Positions 26,432-35,300 of a DNA stretch of 64,000 bases are shown one piece after another; position 1 is the first letter of the stretch; each line of letters begins with the position of its first letter. A program made the translations under genes and the position numbers. The notes beneath the pieces were generated by a model, which was given only the letters and a program-made list of their open reading frames with translations, did no database searches and was not told where the DNA came from. Source of the stretch: JAEZDC01 sp036676415 (lineage in GTDB: Bacteria > Bacteroidota > Bacteroidia > Chitinophagales > Chitinophagaceae); contig JAKFCX010000001.1 in assembly GCA_036676415.1 (NCBI GenBank), positions 124,001-188,000 on the forward strand. The letters run 5' to 3'.

Positions 26432-26887
26432 ATGAGAGTGGTTATCCAGAGAGTAACAGAAGCATCTGTAAAAGTTGATGAAAAGGTGACCGGAGAAATA
26501 ACATCAGGTTTACTCGTCTTGCTGGGAATTGAAGATACAGATACTGATGAAGACGTTTTATGGCTTAGCAATAAGATCGTTAACTTACGAATCTTTAATG
26601 ATGACGCTGGTGTAATGAATAAAAGTTTACCAGAAGTTGATGGAGATATCTTACTCATAAGCCAGTTCACCTTGCATGCATCTACAAAAAAAGGAAACCG
26701 GCCTTCTTATATCAAAGCATCCAAACCTGATTTAGCCATTCCTATGTACGAGAAAATGATAAAACAATTAGAAACTTATCTCAATAAAAAAATTCAAACA
26801 GGAGTATTTGGTGCTGATATGAAAGTGAGTTTATTAAACGACGGACCGGTGACGATAATTATTGATTCGAAGAACAAAGACTTTTGA
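26432..26887 (+). CDS. dtd: D-aminoacyl-tRNA deacylase
   Basis: 151 residues, standard DTD length. MRVVIQRVTEASVKV start, the SQFTLHA active-site motif (about 76-82) and the cross-subunit GPVTI motif near 140 (Gly-Pro) are all present. It hydrolyses D-amino acids and glycine mischarged on tRNA. It is followed by a foldback repeat and then a MazG-like gene on the same strand. Confidence 0.97.
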   Translation: MRVVIQRVTEASVKVDEKVTGEITSGLLVLLGIEDTDTDEDVLWLSNKIVNLRIFNDDAGVMNKSLPEVDGDILLISQFTLHASTKKGNRPSYIKASKPDLAIPMYEKMIKQLETYLNKKIQTGVFGADMKVSLLNDGPVTIIIDSKNKDF

Positions 26888-26891
26888 ACTA

Positions 26892-26966
26892 ACCGCAAAG
26901 ACGCAGAGAACGCAAAGTTTACGCAGAGCCTCTGCGAGATCTCTTTAAACTCAGGGGCTTTGCGGT
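26892..26966. repeat. CGCAAAG foldback element, copy 1
   Basis: 75 bases bounded by the 9-base inverted repeat ACCGCAAAG / CTTTGCGGT, with repeated CGCARAG units and an inner palindrome GCAGAG-C-CTCTGC. Probably a mobile or terminator-like foldback between dtd and the MazG-like gene. Confidence 0.65.
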
Positions 26967-26983
26967 AATAAAAAATTCGTGTA

Positions 26984-27310
26984 ATGACCATAAAAGAAGC
27001 GCAGCAACAAGTAGACAACTGGATCAAAACCATCGGTGTTCGTTATTTCAGTGAGCTTACCAACATGGCCATCCTTACAGAAGAAGTAGGTGAACTGGCC
27101 AGGATCATGGCAAGGAAATATGGTGACCAGTCTTTTAAAGAATCTGATAAAAACAAAGACCTGGGTGATGAAATGGCCGATGTGCTTTGGGTACTCATTT
27201 GTCTCGCCAACCAAACAGGTGTTGATCTTACCGCTGCTATGGAAAAAAACTTTGAAAAGAAATCAACTCGTGATGCAGAGAGGCATCAGAATAATGAAAA
27301 GCTGAAATAG
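26984..27310 (+). CDS. MazG-like nucleotide pyrophosphohydrolase
   Basis: 108 residues, the all-alpha NTP pyrophosphatase fold in its single-domain form. The metal-binding glutamates are in LTEEVGELAR (about 31-40) and the later Glu/Asp in LGDEMADVLWVL. It likely hydrolyses a noncanonical or excess (d)NTP; the substrate cannot be read from sequence. It follows dtd on the same strand, separated by the foldback element. Confidence 0.9.
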   Translation: MTIKEAQQQVDNWIKTIGVRYFSELTNMAILTEEVGELARIMARKYGDQSFKESDKNKDLGDEMADVLWVLICLANQTGVDLTAAMEKNFEKKSTRDAERHQNNEKLK

Positions 27311-27418
27311 CTACTAATAAATAGTCGATGATAGTCAGATTCTATATCTTACATCCGACATCTTATATCCAACAACGGCCTCCATACATTGGCATACAGT
27401 TAGTTACAATCATTAATC

Positions 27419-28426
27419 ATGAAACTGAGTCTTACAAATATCTGGACCATCTTTAAGCAGGCATTTTCAGAATTTATCGATATCAATATCCCGAAAATGG
27501 CAGCAGCACTGGCTTATTATACAGTGTTTGCGCTTGCTCCTATGCTTGTAGTGATCATTACCATACTCCAATTCACCTATGGAGAAGAAGCCATACAAGG
27601 GGATTTGTATCCTCAGCTCTCCGGTTTTTTTGGTGCAGAAGCAGGTCTCCAGATCCAGGAGATGATTAAAAATGCCGCTATCTCTGGTAAGAGTACCTTA
27701 TCAACAATACTCAGTGTATTCATCCTCATTTTCACAGCTACGGGAGTATTTGTAGAGATCCAGGATTCCATCAATAGCATCTGGCATTTAAAAGCAAAAC
27801 CGAAAGGTGGGTTCATGAAAATTCTTTTTGATCGACTGCTGAGTTTTTCAATGGTGGTGAGTCTTGGTTTTATATTATTAGTATCGCTTACAATAAACTC
27901 TGTGGTGGAATCGCTGATGGGAAATCTTGAAAAACTTTTTCCCGATTCAATGGTTTACATTGCTTATACCGTTAACCTGGTTATCACTTTTGCCATTATC
28001 ACGTTACTGTTCTCCACCATTTTCAAAGTATTGCCCGATGCAGTTATTAAATGGAAACATGTTTTGCCTGGTGCTATCGCTACTTCAGTACTTTTTATGC
28101 TGGGAAAATTTGGAATTACCTTATACCTGAGCACAAGTAATATTGGTTCTACTTATGGTGCTGCCGGCTCTATTATTATCATTTTACTCTGGGTCTATTA
28201 TTCAGCTATCATTTTATATTTCGGAGCATTGCTAACCCGAATTTATTTATCCTGCACCGGACGTGGCATCAAACCAAATAAATATGCCTATTTCGTAAGA
28301 CATGTAGAGATCGAAAATAAAGCAACACTTGCAGCACAACCTGCAGCAAGAGAACTGAAAAAGCACATAAAAGAAGATGAACAAGCCAAACAGGAGGAGG
28401 ATCCTGATAAAAGAATAGGCTTTTAG
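27419..28426 (+). CDS. YihY/virulence factor BrkB family membrane protein
   Basis: 335 residues with about six helices (40-65, 98-118, 140-165, 183-205, 220-240, 252-280). KMAAALAYYTVFALAPMLVV near 25 is the family signature, and GSTYGAAGSIIIILLWVYYS is another. Once called ribonuclease BN in error; the true role is unknown, possibly transport. The C-terminal tail is charged and disordered. Repeat R6 begins 15 bases after the stop. Confidence 0.92.
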   Translation: MKLSLTNIWTIFKQAFSEFIDINIPKMAAALAYYTVFALAPMLVVIITILQFTYGEEAIQGDLYPQLSGFFGAEAGLQIQEMIKNAAISGKSTLSTILSVFILIFTATGVFVEIQDSINSIWHLKAKPKGGFMKILFDRLLSFSMVVSLGFILLVSLTINSVVESLMGNLEKLFPDSMVYIAYTVNLVITFAIITLLFSTIFKVLPDAVIKWKHVLPGAIATSVLFMLGKFGITLYLSTSNIGSTYGAAGSIIIILLWVYYSAIILYFGALLTRIYLSCTGRGIKPNKYAYFVRHVEIENKATLAAQPAARELKKHIKEDEQAKQEEDPDKRIGF

Positions 28427-28440
28427 ATACCAGCACAGGT

Positions 28441-28532
28441 TTTCATAGCATCGTCTGTTGCGTCGCAAATCCGACGAAGGAGGATTCATCGAGACAATAA
28501 TCTAAAACAGATATTTGCGAGGTAATCACTTC
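28441..28532 (+). repeat. Dispersed intergenic repeat R, copy R6 (forward, long, 92 bp)
   Basis: TTTCATAGCATCGTCTGTTG, CGTCGCAAATCC hairpin arm, GGATTCATCGAGACAATAA, GAGGTAATCACTTC. Same length as R3. It lies between yihY and glyS. Confidence 0.75.
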
Positions 28533-28620
28533 ATCTTCCGGTATGTTGACTGATCAGGCAAAGAACCTGTGGGTTAAACTGTCTTCACAATTCACCTTTC
28601 ACCATTCACCATTCACTTCT

Positions 28621-28628
28621 TACCTTTG
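28621..28628 (+). promoter_or_regulatory. -7 promoter box for glyS
   Basis: TACCTTTG, exact TAnnTTTG, seven bases before the ATG at 28636. A start this close supports the ATG over any longer reading frame and suggests a leaderless or very short leader. Upstream lies a low-complexity TTCACCATTCAC tract. Confidence 0.55.
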
Positions 28629-28635
28629 CCGCCTT

Positions 28636-30105
28636 ATGAGCAGCATACAGGACAATAAATTTCAGTCGATCATTTCCCATGCAAAAGAATATGGGTTTGT
28701 ATTTCCAAGCAGTGAGATCTATGATGGTTTAGGTGCAGTATATGATTACGGTCCCTGGGGTTCTGAATTAAAAAAGAACATCCGTGATTACTGGTGGAAG
28801 AGCATGACACAAATGCATGAGAATATTGTTGGTATTGATGCTGCAATATTCATGCACCCAACAACCTGGAAAGCCAGTGGCCACGTCGATAATTTCAGTG
28901 ACCCAATGATCGATAACAAGGATAGCAAAAAACGTTATCGTGTTGATCATTTGATAGAAGCACAGGCAGATAAGCTAAGAGAAAAAGGAGCCGAAGGAGA
29001 AAAAGAGGCTGAAGCACTCATAGCTGAGATGGATCGTTTATTAGGTGCTGATGATTTTGCAGGGCTTAAATCTTTACTTGAAACAAACAAGATCGTTTGT
29101 GCTGTAAGTGGTACTGATAACTGGACCGACATTCGCCAATTTAATTTGATGTTCTCTACCCAAATGGGTTCTGTGGCTGATGATGCTGATGAAATTTATT
29201 TAAGACCAGAAACAGCACAGGGAATATTCGTGAACTTCCTGAATGTTCAGAAGACTGCGAGAATGAAAATTCCTTTTGGTATTGCACAAACAGGAAAGGC
29301 TTTCAGGAATGAGATCGTTGCAAGGCAGTTCATTTTTCGCATGAGGGAATTTGAACAGATGGAAATGCAGTTCTTCTGCAGACCAGGCACAGAAGACAAA
29401 TGGTACGAGTACTGGAAGAATGAAAGAATGAACTGGCATTTAAGTTTAGGAATTGATCCTTCCAAATACCGTTACCACGATCATGCGAAACTTGCACATT
29501 ATGCAAAAGCTGCAGTGGACATAGAATTTGAATTCCCGATTGGTTTTAAAGAAGTGGAAGGTATCCACTCAAGAACAGATTTTGACCTGAAGCAACACCA
29601 GGAATACAGCAAAAAGAAACAGCAATATTTCGATGCTGAGTTAGATGAAAATGGAAAACCTTATGGCAATTACATTCCTTACGTGGTTGAAACATCTATT
29701 GGTTTAGACAGGATGTTCTTACTTGTATTGAGCAATGCTTATGAAGAAGAAGTGATACCAAAAGAAGATGGCAAGAATGATAGCAGAACAGTATTAAGAT
29801 TTCCTGCCAAGATCGCTCCTATGAAACTGGCTGTATTGCCATTGATGAAGAAAGATGGTTTACCTGAACTTGCCAGGAAATTAATGGATGATTGCAAACC
29901 ACATTTCCGTTGCTTTTATGAAGAGAAAGACACCATTGGTAAAAGATACAGGAGAATGGATGCTATTGGTACACCTTTCTGCGTTACAATTGATCACCAG
30001 ACAAAAGAAGATGATACAGTTACGATTCGTTACAGGGATAATATGCAGCAGGAAAGAGTGCCAATGAGTAAGGTGAAGGAGATTGTGATGAATGCAATGA
30101 TGTAA
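28636..30105 (+). CDS. glyS: Glycyl-tRNA synthetase, dimeric (eukaryote-like) type
   Basis: 489 residues from the ATG at 28636. A reading frame open for another 31 codons upstream runs through low-complexity sequence and the promoter box and is rejected. Class II motifs: YGFVFPSSEIYDGLGAVYDYGP near the start, FRNEIVARQFIFRMREFEQME (motif 2) and ETSIGLDRMFL (motif 3). The C-terminal anticodon-binding domain begins near 390. Single-chain alpha2 GlyRS replaces the alpha2beta2 form in Bacteroidota. Confidence 0.97.
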   Translation: MSSIQDNKFQSIISHAKEYGFVFPSSEIYDGLGAVYDYGPWGSELKKNIRDYWWKSMTQMHENIVGIDAAIFMHPTTWKASGHVDNFSDPMIDNKDSKKRYRVDHLIEAQADKLREKGAEGEKEAEALIAEMDRLLGADDFAGLKSLLETNKIVCAVSGTDNWTDIRQFNLMFSTQMGSVADDADEIYLRPETAQGIFVNFLNVQKTARMKIPFGIAQTGKAFRNEIVARQFIFRMREFEQMEMQFFCRPGTEDKWYEYWKNERMNWHLSLGIDPSKYRYHDHAKLAHYAKAAVDIEFEFPIGFKEVEGIHSRTDFDLKQHQEYSKKKQQYFDAELDENGKPYGNYIPYVVETSIGLDRMFLLVLSNAYEEEVIPKEDGKNDSRTVLRFPAKIAPMKLAVLPLMKKDGLPELARKLMDDCKPHFRCFYEEKDTIGKRYRRMDAIGTPFCVTIDHQTKEDDTVTIRYRDNMQQERVPMSKVKEIVMNAMM

Positions 30106-30173
30106 AGTAAAAACTGAATTAAGAAGAATCCCCAATTATAACTTGCTACTTAGAAAGCAACAACCCCTCTCTT

Positions 30174-30845
30174 ATGACTTTAAAAGAAACTCTACTAAAA
30201 AGAGCAGATTTTGTTTTAGAAAATGCTTCATTGGCAAAAAAGAGTGGAAAAACAAATGAATATGGATCTATAGAAATTGATTATGTTAAAATGAATTCAT
30301 TCAGAACCTGTGCAAAATCTTTCATACTGAGCCTCTTTAAACAGGAGCATCCATACTTCACTTCTTTTTCTGACGTAACAAGGGATCGTTATTCATCCAA
30401 CTTAGAAGCAGGTGTTGCAATTATTGAAAATGTGAAAGCGGAAATTATTAATGACTGGCTCTCGAGTATTAAAGGTTTGGTTTCCGCAGAAATCTATTCC
30501 GACTTTTTAGATATGGCTAAACATCTCTTAGATAGAGATTACAAAGACGCTGCTGCAGTAATGATTGGTGGTGTTTTGGAAGAACAACTTAGACAATTGT
30601 GCATTAAACATGGAATTCCGATAACTCAAGAAAAAGATGGAAAAGTGGTGCCATTGAAAGCTGACAGACTCAACAGCGAACTTGCCAAAGCCGAGGTTTA
30701 TAATAAATTAGATCAAAAAAATGTTACTGCTCAATTGGATTTAAGAAATAATGCTGCACATGGAAGCTACAATCAATATGATAAAAATCAAGTAGAAATA
30801 ATGTATGATTCCGTAACTAATTTTATAGTAAGACACCAGTTATAA
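30174..30845 (+). CDS. HEPN-like domain protein of unknown function
   Basis: 223 residues, soluble and mostly helical. The C-terminal half (about 110-220) looks like a HEPN-type helical domain: DAAAVMIGGVLEEQLRQLC, then RNNAAHGSYNQ, in which Arg191 and His196 form an Rx4H motif as in HEPN ribonucleases. The N-terminal half is unrecognised. The gene is more A+T-rich in feel than its neighbours and sits alone between glyS and repeat R7, which fits acquisition, but there is no toxin-antitoxin or defence partner. RNase activity is only inferred. Confidence 0.7.
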   Translation: MTLKETLLKRADFVLENASLAKKSGKTNEYGSIEIDYVKMNSFRTCAKSFILSLFKQEHPYFTSFSDVTRDRYSSNLEAGVAIIENVKAEIINDWLSSIKGLVSAEIYSDFLDMAKHLLDRDYKDAAAVMIGGVLEEQLRQLCIKHGIPITQEKDGKVVPLKADRLNSELAKAEVYNKLDQKNVTAQLDLRNNAAHGSYNQYDKNQVEIMYDSVTNFIVRHQL

Positions 30846-30880
30846 ATATTCCAAATTCAAAGCCCACTTTGTTTCCCTCA

Positions 30881-30922
30881 GTACAAGAGTGCGACGCAAG
30901 TAAAGCTCAATAGCAGCATTGG
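30881..30922 (+). repeat. Dispersed intergenic repeat R, copy R7 (reverse, short)
   Basis: GTACAAGAGTGCGACGCAAG, the exact reverse complement of R9 at 46182-46201 over 20 bases, followed by TAAAGCTCAATAGCAGCATT, similar to R12. Confidence 0.75.
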
Positions 30923-30940
30923 CCTATGCTCAATAATATC

Positions 30941-31012
30941 CACGCAAAGCAGATAAGTAAGCAAAGTCGCAAAGAGTCTTAGAACCTTTTGCCATCTTTG
31001 CGTCTTTGCGTG
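30941..31012. repeat. CGCAAAG foldback element, copy 2
   Basis: 72 bases bounded by the 9-base inverted repeat CACGCAAAG / CTTTGCGTG, with internal CGCAAAG units. It lies between convergent genes and may terminate both. Confidence 0.65.
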
Positions 31013-31017
31013 AAACC

Positions 31018-31746
31018 CTATCCGTACAACTCCAGGTGAATATCTTTCTTATCATACCCCAATGCAATGATCTTTTGCCTGGCTTCATCAACCATGTTCT
31101 TCCAGCCACAGAGATAAAAGGTTGCATCAGGTTTTGAAGTGTTGATGATCTCTTCGTAAATACCATGCACATATCCTTTTCTTAGTGCTGGATCATCACC
31201 AGTTTCTCTTGAACAAGTTGGAAGGTATTGGAAGGATGGAAGTTTCTGCTGCAGTTCCAACAATTCCTCAGCGTATAGAAAATCCGATTTCATCCTGCAA
31301 CCGAAAATGAGATACAGGTTTTTGTGTGGTACATTATTCTGATAAATGTATTGCACCATCGACCGGAAAGGAGCAATACCAGTTCCGGTACAGATTAAGA
31401 AAAGATCCTTCTCAATTGTTTCGGGTAATGTAAAAACACCCTGTGCACCCCTGAATAAAAGTTCGGAACCCACTTTCACTTCGTCAAAAAGATAGGCAGT
31501 ACCAATTCCGCCAGGCAATTGCACAACGATCAGTTCAAAAACATTGGAACCATCAGGCCATGAAGCAATGGAATAACTTCTCCATCTTTTATTCTTCTTC
31601 TCGTGAATGGGAAGATCAAGTGTAACGAATTGTCCTGGTTTGAAATCGAAAACTTCTAACTCAGGAACTTCTATCCAGAATCTCCTGGTATATTGAGTAG
31701 CATCTTCTATCCTAATTACTTTACCGGTTCGCCAGGGCAATAACAT
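31018..31746 (-). CDS. Ferredoxin-NADP reductase-like flavoprotein
   Basis: 242 residues of the FNR superfamily. The FAD-binding beta barrel has RSYSIAS (about 56-62); the NAD(P) domain has CTGTGIAPFRSM and ends YLCGWKNMVDEARQ and LELYG. There is no 2Fe-2S domain, so it needs a separate electron partner such as ferredoxin or flavodoxin. No such gene is adjacent. It converges with the HEPN-like gene across repeats. Confidence 0.88.
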   Translation of the reverse strand: MLLPWRTGKVIRIEDATQYTRRFWIEVPELEVFDFKPGQFVTLDLPIHEKKNKRWRSYSIASWPDGSNVFELIVVQLPGGIGTAYLFDEVKVGSELLFRGAQGVFTLPETIEKDLFLICTGTGIAPFRSMVQYIYQNNVPHKNLYLIFGCRMKSDFLYAEELLELQQKLPSFQYLPTCSRETGDDPALRKGYVHGIYEEIINTSKPDATFYLCGWKNMVDEARQKIIALGYDKKDIHLELYG

Positions 31747-31774
31747 GTGAAGGTTTTAAACAAAAGAAAGCAAT

Positions 31775-32305
31775 CTATTTATAAAAGACAGTTTGGAGTT
31801 CAATTTCTTTTGCAATCGTATGCGTAAACTGTTTATTGTTCCATTCTGTTATCACCACCATATCGTTAGTTTTTAACATCGAGGCAATGTTCGGAGGAAC
31901 TTTTGCTTTCATCGGCACTAAGGTAAGCTGCCATAGCCTGTTGCCTCTTTTTGCAGCGATTGTAACCGGTTGTGCATTGGACTTCAGTTTTCCTACTTCA
32001 TATTTACCGGCCTTGATCTCTTCAGGTTGCACTGCAAAAACGCCTTTATTGGTATAGACTACATTCCAGCTCGGCAAATATTTTCCTGTTGTTTCTGCAA
32101 AAAGATAATGTAAACCATCAACACCTGAATTTACCTGGTTGCCATTACTGTCAACCTCTACATTACCAGCAACGGTTACCAGCCAGTAAGAATGAAGTTT
32201 TACAACGTTGTTCTTTACCTGTGCACAAGCTGAAACCATGATCGACAGGCAAAATATTTGCAGCAAGAAGTAGCGGTTGAGAATCTTCATAATCTTCATT
32301 TCCAT
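31775..32305 (-). CDS. Lipoprotein of unknown function
   Basis: About 171-176 residues. The signal peptide ends in the lipobox VSAC. Three candidate ATGs lie close together; a TATCTTTA promoter-like box overlaps the first, which favours the third (32290, MKILNRYF). The mature part is a beta-rich soluble domain without a recognised motif. It is divergent from the S8 protease gene and follows the flavin reductase gene's start by 28 bases on the same strand. Confidence 0.7.
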   Translation of the reverse strand: MEMKIMKILNRYFLLQIFCLSIMVSACAQVKNNVVKLHSYWLVTVAGNVEVDSNGNQVNSGVDGLHYLFAETTGKYLPSWNVVYTNKGVFAVQPEEIKAGKYEVGKLKSNAQPVTIAAKRGNRLWQLTLVPMKAKVPPNIASMLKTNDMVVITEWNNKQFTHTIAKEIELQTVFYK

Positions 32306-32386
32306 AAAGATACATTCAAAAGCAGCTGAATGAATCTAAATATCATCTCCAAATAGCAATGATGATGTTATTTTTATACAACTGAT

Positions 32387-35300
32387 ATGATTACATCACT
32401 TCGCAAAATTGCTTTGATAACATTAATGTTTGCCTTTGTGCAATCTTATGCACAGACAAAACTGGTGAAATTAAAGAACAGGATGTTTCGGCCTGATCAA
32501 AATGTAGCCGTATTTAACTATCAGGATTTATCTATTAAAAACAAGGACTTCGGAGGGAATGTATTTTGCATCATCCAGTTTAATGAACCGGTTACGCAAC
32601 AGCAGAAGCAATTGTTGTCAGCAAACGGAATAGAATTATTTCATTACATACCTGATTATACTTTCACCGCTGTTATCAAAAGAGTAGTAGACAATGAGTT
32701 TCTGAAAAAGCAAAATATCATTTCTGTTTCGCAACTTTCTATCGGAGACAAACTGAGCAAAAGATTGTCAGGCAAACAAATTCCGTCATGGGCTATTAAG
32801 CAAGCCCATAAAGTGGATGTGATCATTCACTTCAGTAAAGGAATCACACCCACCATTGCTAAAGAATATTTCATCTCTCATCAATATCAATTGATAGAAG
32901 AAGTATGGAGCAGTTATGGATTTGTTACGCTACGTATTGATCAGCAGAAGATCAGCGAGCTTGCTTCTATACCTTTTGTTGAATATATAGAACCAATTGC
33001 ACCTGATCCAAAAACTTTCAATTATGCCATGATGGCTAACACAAGAGCCAATGTGTTGAATGCACCAGTATCAGCAGGAGGTGAAAACCTTCGTGGCAAA
33101 GGTGTAACGATTGGTATTGGAGATGATGCTGACCCATCTGATCATGTTGATCTCAGGGATCGTGTAATCAACAGGGCTGCAGGCATACAACAAACACATG
33201 GAACACATGTTGCAGGTATTGCAGCAGGTGGTGGATTAAAAGATCCAATGTTCCAGGGAGTTGCTCCGTTAGCAACAATTGTAGGACAACTTTTCAATGG
33301 AATATTTCTTAACGCTGCAGCGTACATTGCTGACTACAGGATGGTCGTCACCAATAATTCCTGGGGCAATATTACAGGTGAATGTGATTTGACCGGTGTA
33401 TATGATACTTATTCTAAACTAATGGATGATATCTCTATTCAATATCCATTTCTTTTAAATGTTTTTGCAGCAGGAAATGATGGCCCGTTTACTTGTTTGG
33501 GTTACCCAAAGCAGTATCATACAATTGTAAGTGGACATCAATCTGCAAAAAATGTATTGAGTGTTGGATGGTCTGAAAAGGATCAAACGGTTAGTGCTTT
33601 CAGCAGTATTGGACCGACAGCTGATGGGAGATTGAAACCAGAGATCACTTCACAGGGAAGTGGATTAAGAAGTACTGCACCAAACGATGATTATTTTACA
33701 GATTGGGGAACCAGTATGGCAGCACCAACTGTTTCAGGCGGTGCGGCATTGCTGATAGAAAAATACAGGCAAATGAATGGTGGTGCTGATCCTAAAAGTG
33801 GATTGGTTAAAGCACTGTTGATGAATGGTGCAAGAGATATTGAAAATAAAGGAGCTGATTATAAAAGTGGTTATGGTTACCTGCATCTTGTTAGAAGTCT
33901 TGATATGTTGAAAAACAACAGGCATATTACTTCTTCCATTGCTACTGGTGCGTCAAACAATCACAATATTGTTGTTCCTGCAGCTATATCGCAATTAAAA
34001 GTGATGATCTATTGGCATGATCCTGCTGCTGCCATTTTTGCACAGAATGCTTTGGTAAATGATCTTGATATAGAAGTGATCACTCCTTCTTCATCCGTAA
34101 TACTGCCATGGATATTACAAACCGATAGCAGCAATGCTACAATGAATGCGACAAGAGGAATAGATCGATTGAATAACAGCGAGCAGGTAACAATAGATAA
34201 TCCTGCTGAGGGTAATTATACAATACGTGTAAAAGGAGCAGCAATAAATAGTGGTTCCAGTCAGGAATATTTCATTGTATACGATTTTGTTCCTTCTGGT
34301 GTTGATATAACGTATCCTTCAGTTAATGAACCATTGGTTCCCGGAGAAATGATCGTGGTTAACTGGGATGCATGGGGTGAATCGTCCAATAACTTCACTT
34401 TGGAATATTCAACAGATAATGGACTAAACTGGATAACCATCAGCAATTCAATAGCAGCAAATGCAAGGCAATATGAGTGGATCGTTCCAAATGTTTCTAC
34501 CGAACATGCTAAAATGAGGATCAGCAGAAACGTAACAAGCCAATCAGATGTAAGTCAGCCCTTCGTTATTATTGCTCAGCCTACAGTATCACTTAGTTCT
34601 ATACAATGTGAAGATTACATCAATATTGAATGGAATGCAATTAGCAATGCCACTGATTATGAAGTAATGATGAAACAAGGTGCTGAAATGATCAGCATCA
34701 GCACAACAACAAATACAAGCTATACGTTCAGCGGTTTAAATGCTGACAGCACTTACTGGGTTACAGTAAGGCCGAGGATCAATGCAAAACCAGGAAGAGG
34801 GGCTGTTGCGATAAGCAGGAAACCTGGTAATGGAAATTGTTCTGGAAGTATTTCAGATAATGATCTCAAAGTAGCGACTATTGTTTCATCGGTCACAGGA
34901 AGACAATTCACTGCAACCGAAATTACTGCTAATTCTCTTGTTGTAAGAATAAAGAATTTAGATGATGCCCCTGTAACAGGTTTTTCTGTTCAATACTCAA
35001 TCAATGGATCAGCATTTATAACTGAAAATGTAGCTGCAACTATTCCAGCACAGGGAACATACGATCATAGTTTCAACGGGATAAATTTTTCTAATCCTGG
35101 TGATTATTACATCACAACAGTAGTAAAAAATCATATTGCAGACAATAATTCAATCAACGATACACTTCGAAAAAGTGTAAGACAATTAGCAAACCCTCCT
35201 GTTTCACTTCCGTACACTGAGAATTTTGAGTCAGCACCTGCATTCGAAATCACTGCTGATACGATAGGCTTACCATCATTGAATCGTTGGGATTTTATCA

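Noticed and set aside
28543..28635. Extended N-terminus of glycyl-tRNA synthetase
   Set aside because: The extra 31 codons run through low-complexity sequence and the TACCTTTG box; conserved sequence begins at ATG 28636.
30174..31012. Defence island around the HEPN-like gene
   Set aside because: Neighbours are glyS and a flavin reductase, with no restriction, toxin-antitoxin or phage genes.
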